In this document: piece after piece, positions 56,639 to 64,000 of the stretch
How the letters are laid out: every line of letters starts with the position of its first letter
How positions within the stretch are numbered: position 1 is the stretch's first letter
NCBI GenBank assembly: GCA_030340625.1
Contig: JAOPHQ010002278.1
Coordinates: 269,501-333,500, forward strand
DNA from: Merluccius polli
Taxonomy: Eukaryota > Chordata > Actinopteri > Gadiformes > Merlucciidae
Reading direction: 5' to 3'
Length of the DNA stretch: 64,000 bases
Program-made: the position numbers and the translations under genes
The notes under the pieces: model-generated
What the model was told of the DNA's origin: nothing
What the model saw: only the letters and a program-made list of their open reading frames with translations
Database searches by the model: none

Positions 56639-57173
56639 AATACTCTGATAGGACGTCACAGTGTGATTAAGGTGTTTACCTGTCTACAATAATGCCAATA
56701 AGACTGGAATACTCCACATGTCTTCATTCAGTATTGATTACTCCCACTATGGGAATGCTGTTTACATGGCAGTGTGTGAATCTGAGTATTGTCTTCATCA
56801 GCTTAACATCACTCCAGTGTTGTCTTATGTGTACGACTTATATTTATTGTTATGCATTTAATTTTAATGTTGAACAAGTGGAAGCCTCTCCCCTGTGCTG
56901 TACCTGGATATTACAGGAGCCAAAATAAATTTCATAATCAAAATTCTAACTGCTCACTTTGTTTAAATACTTTTACTTTTACTTCTAATACTTAAGTACA
57001 TTTTATATCAGAAAATTACTTTTGGTACTTAAGTACAGTAAATGTCAGGTACTTTCAGACTTTTACTCAAGTAATATTCTAAAAGGTGACTTTTACTTCT
57101 ACCAAAGTCATTTTCTGGTAAGATACTTGTACTTTGACTCAAGTATCGCTTTCAAGTACTTTATACAAGACTG

Positions 57174-57218
<45 letters not shown>

Positions 57219-57532
57219 GCAACCTCGGGAAGGAGAAGAGGTGCCACCAAACCAGTATTGAAAAACAGTTGATTGTCCACACCAATTTCACAATTAATCC
57301 AATTTATTGGAGATTCGGGAGAGGGGGAGAGAGGGGAAAACGCCGCCGCAGCGGAGTGGGGGGGGTCGGTCCTGAGGGGGCTCAGGCTCTGGACTCGTCG
57401 TCGGTGGTTGAGCGTGGGGTTCGGTGCACGGGGTCGGGTTCTCAGACGGACCAGGGTTCAGCGGGAGGGAGGGATGTCAGACAGGCGGGGGTCGGTACAC
57501 GGGCGGGTTCTCAGACGGTGCAGGGGTCGATC

Positions 57533-57987
57533 TAGCCTGGTCACCAGCCTCTCGTACTACATTTCATTTGTACAGAGAGTCTGGCCACTCACCATTGACA
57601 ATTGTTAACTAACTGAAGGCGGGTGCTCTGTTGAAGTTTAAAACTATTGGCTCTGCCCAGTGCCACTCCGAATCTGCCATAACCAATCGCTAACGTTTGG
57701 TCGTGACGTATTTCATGCGCCAGAAACCACGTTGTGCGCAGTATACAAACGGCAGATGCAGTGAGCATTAGCATTAGCCTGGTTCCGCCCGCCTCCGTAC
57801 TTACGCTCAATAACTGAAATTCGCGCACGACCTCTACGTCACTGTTCTCAGGCCGCGCCTCCTGTTCGCTGATTGGACCGGTAAAACTTTACCGGGAGAA
57901 AACCCGCAAATATGCCGAATGCCCAGACCTAGTACTGAAGTGAAATGAAAATTGAGCGGAAGTACGTCGGAGGGCGGAGCCAGGCTA
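57533..57987. mobile_element. TIR element with a 9-bp duplication
   Basis: GGGTCGATC lies directly on both sides (57,524-57,532 and 57,988-57,996). The inverted ends are TAGCCTGG and CCAGGCTA. A further TAGCCTGGTTCC copy lies inside near 57,774. It is 455 bp and non-coding. Nine base pairs would fit a Mutator-like element, or eight plus one chance match a hAT. Confidence 0.7.
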
Positions 57988-58599
57988 GGGTCGATCGGCC
58001 AACGGGGTTCTCCTGGGGAAAAGGGTCATACACAGCGTGTTTCTCTCTCTCATTCTACTCACTACCACCATGCTCTCCAGCTAGTCCTTCCTTGTTTGGT
58101 CCACTTCTTCCAGCTTTTATACTCTCCTTCCTCATTAGGGTGAGTGGCTGCAGCTGCTCCGCTTCCTCGTTAGACCTCCATATATGGGCGGGCTTCCTCT
58201 AGACAGAGGGGAGAGTGAAAAGTGCTCTGCGGCCACCAGGGGGGTATACTACGAAGCTCGCTGAACATATCCAGGTTTTCTTGGGAAAACCTCGATTGCT
58301 AAAGACGAAACTCGCGATCAGAGTTAAACGGTTCCACGAAGCTCACTTAAAGGTAAATTTGTCAAGCCAGGTTTTCCGCTTTAGGTTCAATGCGCGTTCA
58401 CATAAAAAGGGCGTAACCCAACGTCAATGCGTCATTCACCTTGACGCAATGGATCCGACGGAGCGAACACGGGCTGTGTATGTCACTTAGGAGGAGCAAG
58501 TAGTGATTATGAACTCATACGAGGAGTTTAAAAAGCAAATAACGGCAAGGGGCGATACAGTTGCCCATGCTGGCAACAAACAGCAGATTCTGTGAATGT

Positions 58600-58660
58600 G
58601 TAAGAATTGTTCGCCATTAATCCCAATACTCTATTGGGATTAATGGCGAACAATTCTTAC
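58600..58660. repeat. Perfect 28-bp hairpin
   Basis: The left arm 58,600-58,627 (core AATTGTTCGCCATTAATCCC) and right arm 58,633-58,660 are exact inverted repeats around a 5-base loop ACTCT. It lies inside the Harbinger-derived fragment just after the Myb-like remnant. Confidence 0.9.
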
Positions 58661-58965
58661 GCATATGATTGCAAAATGCAAAAGCAACCTCCAACTTGCT
58701 TTTTTGTGTAATTTAGGGAATTCCTTTCAAATACATCCTATATGTAAGAAACGTATTGCATGTGCTGGATAGTAGCGACGGTGGTGTGGTGGATTAGTAT
58801 GTGAGCTGAACGCCAGCGACCGGGGTTCATATGTTGCCTGTCCATCATCATGCCTTTTACCCCCATCTAGATTACCAAACTGGATAATTCCATAACATTA
58901 ATGAATAAATATTCCATATGACATAAGAAACATAACTTTTTTTAAATAAACTACACATACCCACT

Positions 58966-59036
58966 TCACTTGGGATCGAACCCAGCACGCAGAATCTGAA
59001 GACTGACGCGCTTCCGCCACTCTACCGCTCATTCAC
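58966..59036 (-). other. tRNA-like sequence (minus strand)
   Basis: On the minus strand, GGTTCGATCCC is a good RNA polymerase III B-box, preceded by an A-box-like GAGCGGTAGAGTGGCGG and a short arm around CAGTCTTCAGATTCTG. The stems do not pair well enough for a working tRNA. A weaker tRNA-like stretch lies on the plus strand at about 58,780-58,836. Probably the relic of a SINE head or a tRNA pseudogene. Confidence 0.3.
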
Positions 59037-59508
59037 GTATACAGGTGTTTTCTTTTACCTGCAAGTTGATAACTTGCAAATTGACAGTTTGTGTTGGCAA
59101 AAAGTTGGGAAACACCACGAACATATTTAGCAGTGTATTTAGGGCAGCTACAACCTTGCGTATCGCAAGGCACCTTTTTGCTTTTTCGGCATCACCAACT
59201 GTACGACTACGTCACCTTCTTCGTTGCTCTGATTGGTTGTAGCGCTATCCTATTGCGTGCAGAGGGAACTTGAAAGACAACCGTTTATCCCGCCCACACT
59301 GCCAATGGAGCTGAGCCAGACCTTACATCTTTCTGATGTAGGTCTGGCTTGCCAGGCTACCACCTTCCCACATACCCTCCTCCTTACCTGTACCCGGCGG
59401 GCGCCACAATATATATATATATATATTAAACAAGTTAAAACCTTCATTTGACTTTTTAATACATCAGAAAAATGAATGTTATCTTAATGAAACACATTTT
59501 TTCTAGGA

Positions 59509-60571
59509 ATGGCCTCTGCTAATTCCTGTCCTGAGGAGAACTTTTCCTGCTCCATCTGTCTGGATGTGTTCAAGAGACCAGTTACCACACCTTGTGGACA
59601 CAACTTCTGCAGAACCTGTATTACAACGTTCTGGGATGACCAAGTCCAGTACAAATGTGCTCTTTGCAATGAGCGTTTCCACACAAGACCTGATCTACGA
59701 GTCAATACCCTCTTATCAGAGATGGTTGATCAGTTTAGAAGGTCCTTACGAGTCAAAGAGCAGCCTTGTGTTGCACCAGGAGAAGTTCCCTGTGACGTCT
59801 GTACTGGGACCCAGCTGAAGGCTGTGAAGTCCTGCCTAGTGTGTTATACCTCTTACTGCCAAACCCACCTGGAGCCACATCAGAGAGTCGCACGCCTGAG
59901 GAAACATCTGCTGGTCGAGCCTATGGATAGTCTGGAAGACAGGATGTGTAAGAAACACGGTCGACTCCTTGAGCTCTTCTGCCGGACTGAACAGGTGTGT
60001 TTGTGCCAGATCTGCACGACGGACCACAAGACCCATCCTGTTGTACCTCTAAAGGAGGAATATGAAGTGAAGACCGCCCAGCTGGGGAAGATAGAGTCTG
60101 AAGTTCAGCAGATGATCTATGAGAGAAAACAAAAGGTTAAGGAGATCAAAGACAGAATCAAACTCAGTAAAGCAGATGCAGACAGAGAGATGGCTCACGG
60201 TGTGCGGGTCCTCACTGCTCTGATGAGCTGCATTCAAAAGCAGCGGGATGATTTCAACCAAACGGTTCAAGAGAAACTGATGTCCACAGAGAAACAAGCT
60301 GAAGGCTTCATCAAAGAGCTGGACAAGGAAATAAAAGATCTGACCAACAGAAGTTCAGAGGTGAAGCAGCTCACACACACTGAAGACCACCTCCTCTTCC
60401 TCCAGACCTTCAGATCCCTGAAGAATCCTCCACCCACCAGGGGCTGGACCAACGTGGAGGTCTGTCCTCCATCATACGTCGGGACCTTGAGGAGGACCCT
60501 GGATCAGCTGCAGGAGACACTGAACATGGAGATGAAGAAGGTGCCTGACCTGAGATCAGCTCTAAAGAAGC
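59509..60571 (+). CDS. TRIM gene C, exon with RING, B-boxes and coiled coil
   Basis: 354 codons plus one base, starting after the acceptor TTTTTTCTAGGA and ending before GTGAG at 60,572. One Thr near the N-terminus is missing, so RING ligands are Cys14 to Cys53. The last pair reads CALC instead of CPIC; the Pro at this place commonly supports E2 contact in RINGs, so activity could differ. The B-box and coiled-coil regions are intact. The matching last exon is not in the window; the next exon downstream is the chimeric one at 62,017. Confidence 0.9.
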
Positions 60572-61577
60572 GTGAGTGTCTGTTTAGTTTGATTCATCAC
60601 AACACACACTAACTATTTAGATGGACAGTCCATCCACACAGCAGTAGGGGACGTCCGCTCATTCAAATCCTACTGGGAATGAAGATGATGATGACATCAT
60701 GTAGCTTACTTATATTACTTATAAGTAAGTAATATTATTATGGTAATTATAATTTGTATTTTTATTAGTTATTATTCGGTCTATTTATTATCTATTATAT
60801 ATTATTGAAAGATATGGAGGGGAGATGGAGCAAAAGGATCAAGGGAAGAAAGAAAGAGAAATATTAAAAATACAAAATAAAACCTGGATACTATAACAGC
60901 AACATTTAGACCAAATAGATCAGCAAAATAAACTCATAAATAAATGATAGTGATACTAATAACAACAAATGAATAAATAGATAGACAAAACGTGAAACAA
61001 CTAAACAAAATAAACCAATCAAATCAAAAGCCGGGAAAGGAAATATTACTACAACCATCACCACCACTACGTATAATAGTAATAATAATGTGGTAATATC
61101 AGTACTAACAATCATAACAACAACAACAACAACAACAACAATAACAATAATATACTAATAATAGATAATTGTGTGTGTATGAACCAGCTCTATGATATTA
61201 ACACTTAATTTCCAGCCTGTATATGAGCTCAGTTTGTTTAGTTGATTACAATGTATGTGTATTGGAACCTTTAAAAGTTTAATATCTTGAAAAGTATGCA
61301 AAGTTTTGCTTCGATATTTCATATGATCAATCAGCTCATCATCAATATGTGTATGTAGTGTAAATATTGTGGGAGTAGATGCAGTTCATATATTTTTCTA
61401 GGTTTCAATGTTTTGACTAAGACAGCGGCTCACACACACATGGGATTTGAATTAACTTTATCTTAAATTATATTATAAACTATATGCACTATTGCTTGTA
61501 AAATTCATAGCACACTATTCCACTATAGTACCTATCATAGGATATATTTTTGTCATTCTATTATAATGTTTGTGTTG

Positions 61578-61608
<31 letters not shown>

Positions 61609-62016
61609 TTGGGTCGGTGTACAGACAGTCAAACCGGTTCGACATTAAGCCAAACACCGGACCGGACCGGTGTACCGAATGTGACCACTAAGACTTGACT
61701 CTTAAGTCACCGACCCTGTGGTCCACTAAAGAAGGAGAAGAGAGTATAGAGATCAACACTCAACCACTCAGTGACCATCGGGTTTCATATAAACATCAAC
61801 TAAACATCATATCATGTTCATCACGTGGTCATCCTGCTGATTACTAACACAATACAAGTTGGATCTGGGATACTTTTTGATTTGTCTCCATGACAAATGC
61901 CGGTTCAGTCGGTTTGCATCCAATCAAACCGGTTTAGGCTGGTGCACCGGACCGGACCAGAAAACCGGGAATCGACCCAACCTTCAGCCCCTAATCATGT
62001 CTTGTTCTCCCATCAG
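60572..62016 (+). other. Intron of TRIM gene C
   Basis: Colinear with 12,176-13,620 of gene A, with a GAT repeat near 61,576-61,607, and without large insertions. The acceptor CTCCCATCAG ends at 62,016. Confidence 0.75.
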
Positions 62017-62541
62017 ATGCCTGTGGACTCACACTGGACCCAAACACAGTCAGAAGATATCTCTCTCTGTCTGAGGACCACAGGAAGGTGATGGAGGTTT
62101 AAGAGGATCAGTCGTATCCTGATCACCCAGAGAGATTTGACCACTGGTCCCAGGTGTTGTGTAGAGAGGGTCTGACTGGCCGCTGTTACTGGGAGGTGGA
62201 GAGGAGAGGACGTGTTAGTATAGGAGTGACATACAGAGGAGTCACAAGGAGAGGATGGGGTTATGACAGCCAGCTTGGATGGAACAACAAGTCTTGGAGT
62301 CTTTATTGTTATGATGATCGTTACTCTGTCCGGTACAATGTTAGTAAAACAGACATCCGTCCCCCCCCCTGTCTCTTCCAGACCTTCAGATCCCTGAAGA
62401 ATCCTCCACATTCCAGGGACTGGACCAAGGTGGAGGTCTGTCCTCCATCAGACGACGGGACCTTGAGGAGGACCCTGGATCAGCCGCAGGAGACACTGAA
62501 CATGGAGAAGGTGCCTGACCTGAGATCAACTCTATTGCAGT
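62017..62541 (+). pseudogene. Chimeric PRY-SPRY/coiled-coil-tail exon, gene C
   Basis: Same junction as the two chimeric exons of gene A, but with 9 Cs (62,361-62,369). This puts the coiled-coil tail back in its native frame (CLFQTFRSLKNPP), and the length of 525 bp is a multiple of three. It would be a frame-neutral cassette except for TAA at 62,100-62,102 early in PRY, where the other copies have AAA, GAA, AGA or AGT. Donor GTAAG begins at 62,542. Confidence 0.87.
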
Positions 62542-63157
62542 GTAAGTATCTGTTTAGTTTGATTCATCACAACACACACTAACTATTTAGATGGACAGTC
62601 CATCCACACAGCAGTAGGGGACGTCCGCTCATTCAAATCCTACTGGGAATGAAGATGATGATGACATCATGTAGCTTACTTATATTAATTATAAGTAACT
62701 AATATTATTATGGTAATTATAATTTGTATTTTTATTAGTTATTACTCTGTCTATTTATTATCTATTATATATTATTGAAAGATATGGAGGGGAGATGGAG
62801 CAAAAGGATCAAGGGAAGAAAGAAAGAGAAATATTAAAAATACAAAATAAAACCTGGATACTATACCAGCAACATTTAGACCAAATAGATCAGCAAAATA
62901 AACTCATAAATAAATTATAGTGATACTAATAAGAACAAATGAATGATAGACAAAACGTGAAACAACTAAACAAAATAAACCAATCAAATCAAAAGCCAGG
63001 AAAGGAAATATTACTACAACCATCACCACCACTACGTATAATAGTAATAATAATGTGGTAATATCAATACTAACAATCATAACAACAACAACAATAATAA
63101 CAATAATATACTAATAATAGATAAGTGTGTGTGTATGAACCAGTTCTATGGTATTAA
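62542..63157 (+). other. Intron after the chimeric exon of gene C
   Basis: Ordinary TRIM intron sequence. It lacks the hAT-type MITE and the extra segment present after gene A's chimeric exons. It is interrupted at TTAA (63,154-63,157). Confidence 0.7.
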
Positions 63158-64000
63158 AGGAACACGCCACCCCCAGGTGAAATTGGGTCACTCCCCGCAG
63201 TCCCTAGAGTTGGATGAGTGAGCCAAAGCGTTTTGTAGCCGACCCAGCCATTGTCCTAATCTAGAAACGCCGCGGTTAGCTTTAGCTTAGCATAGTCGCT
63301 GTATTCCAGAGTGTCCAGCTAGCATATCGTTGCAAAAGTGAATCAAATAACTCAAGATTTGTTATAATTATTTCTCGTAACCTGTACACTCACATCGAGT
63401 ACAAATATCAATGCAAATTTACACAAAGGAATTTACTAGACCAATTTAGATTTGGAACTATTTTCGGGCATAGCACCGGCAAAGCACCGCTGCCAGGCGC
63501 AAGGACACCAGTAGCAGAGAACTGTGTAGTCACGCCAGTGTATTGACGGAAGTTGAGGGTTTTCAGCATATGGTTCTCTTTCAAACTACGTTCGGTATCT
63601 CAGCCTATAGGAGAGCGCTCTCAGCGGTCGATTACGGAAGCACCAATGACACCACGTCTGTCGGAAGACAGACCAATGACAGCAGTGACAGGAGAGCCCG
63701 CCTCTCCTCCTATAAAACACTGCAGTCACTGAAAACGGCATTCTCGCTTTCTTCCCCGCGATTACTTAATTGAAGCTATCCTCAGCTCGTTAGGACCTGT
63801 ATCCCGCTAATTGCCCACTAAACGGACCGTTTAGGTAACCGTTGCCGGGTGCGGGACTGCGGCTCTCTCGACGACTAGGGTTGTCGTCTGGCCCACGTCG
63901 GTTCACGCGTTACGGCGGACCTTCCCGCCTGTTCCACAGGGTTACTCCTGTCGACGGGCATCGTGGTCAGCGTCGAAGAGGCTAGCTAGCAGCTCACCAC
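63158..64000. mobile_element. Left part of an insertion running off the window
   Basis: The TRIM intron stops at GGTATTAA, and foreign, GC-richer sequence begins AGGAACACGCCACCCCC. A TTAA target would fit a Kolobok- or piggyBac-type element, but the other end is not in the window. A TATAAAA box lies near 63,711, followed by GC-rich sequence. No coding frame is recognised. Confidence 0.4.

Larger units (their letters stand above)
55142..57173. mobile_element. hAT-type element, host of two further insertions
   Basis: An 8-bp duplication ATAATATA lies at 55,134-55,141 and 57,174-57,181. It starts CAGTGTTGTAATGTAACGAA and ends TATACAAGACTG. Subterminal parts are rich in ACTTTTACTT and TACTTAAGTAC motifs. 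No transposase frame is seen. It carries the elements at 55,592-56,361 and 56,403-56,638. Confidence 0.87.
58239..59385 (+). mobile_element. Harbinger-derived fragment with Myb-like coding remnant
   Basis: It begins AGGGGGGTATACTACGAAGC, a start seen in fish Harbinger-like elements. At about 58,441-58,592 the frame AMDPTERTRAVYVT, then EEQVVIMNSYEEFKKQ and ITARGDTVAHAGNK, broken by stops, resembles the Myb/SANT-like DNA-binding protein of PIF-Harbinger transposons. The right boundary is uncertain and other pieces (tRNA-like sequences, a TAGCCTGG-type end near 59,380) are mixed in. Confidence 0.55.
57216..59408 (-). repeat. Probable solo LTR (minus) broken by insertions
   Basis: The outer ends GTGGCAACC (left) and GGCGCCAC (right) lie in a TA repeat. 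On the minus strand a clear TATAAAAG box is near 58,115 and AATAAA is near 57,303, the order expected of an LTR. Insertions at 57,533-57,987 and from about 58,239 split it. The target duplication is hidden in the TA repeat. The boundaries are tentative. Confidence 0.5.

Noticed and set aside
58966..59036. Functional tRNA gene
   Set aside because: The B-box is good, but the anticodon and acceptor stems do not pair, and it lies in a patchwork of transposon pieces.

Overview
This is vertebrate nuclear DNA, almost certainly from a teleost fish. Coding exons are short and intron-interrupted, there are no prokaryotic-type operons, and the mobile elements are of kinds abundant in fish: many hAT-type elements with 8-bp target duplications, PIF-Harbinger relics, Ty3/Gypsy elements, an L2-clade LINE and long ATG, GATA, ATGT and TA microsatellites. 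The host genes are a tandem cluster of TRIM E3 ubiquitin ligases with a RING, B-box, coiled-coil and PRY-SPRY (B30.2) layout. They most resemble the fish bloodthirsty-related (btr)/TRIM39-like group.

The window is built from three copies of one long duplicon, all on the + strand. Unit A (about 326-24,870), unit B (about 25,366-46,500) and unit C (about 47,890 to beyond 63,150) each start with the same dying Ty3/Gypsy fragment on the minus strand. A common upstream region follows with a TATA-like promoter and a candidate 5' UTR exon, then one large RING/B-box/coiled-coil exon, an intron, and one or more PRY-SPRY exons. Unit B is a complete gene (exons 31,291-32,356 and 44,357-44,943; 550 residues). 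Unit A has a complete first exon (11,110-12,175) and a complete last exon (23,454-24,022; 544 residues if spliced directly), but two chimeric exons lie between them. Unit C has its first exon (59,509-60,571) and one chimeric exon; its last exon lies beyond the window.

The chimeric exons (13,621-14,135; 17,585-18,107; 62,017-62,541) fuse the first half of a PRY-SPRY exon to the tail of a coiled-coil exon, all with the same junction. A poly-C run just before the junction has 8, 7 and 9 Cs, which puts the tail in three different reading frames. The best explanation is an ancestral deletion that fused two neighbouring TRIM genes, followed by re-duplication.

Mobile DNA fills most of the remaining space. 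2,525-9,309 is a hAT-type element holding a second hAT-type element (2,738-8,937), which holds a decayed Ty3/Gypsy element (3,109-8,641), which holds a third hAT-type element (5,299-6,599). 32,897-38,264 is an intact, very young Ty3/Gypsy element of the Gmr1 type, with integrase encoded before reverse transcriptase, lying antisense in the intron of TRIM gene B. 39,682-44,140 is an L2-type LINE in the same intron. 19,531-22,229 is a Harbinger-like element carrying a hAT-type element. 55,142-57,173 is a hAT-type element carrying two more. Three related solo LTRs carry internal minisatellites of different length.

All family names come from motifs and repeat ends read by eye; no database search was possible.
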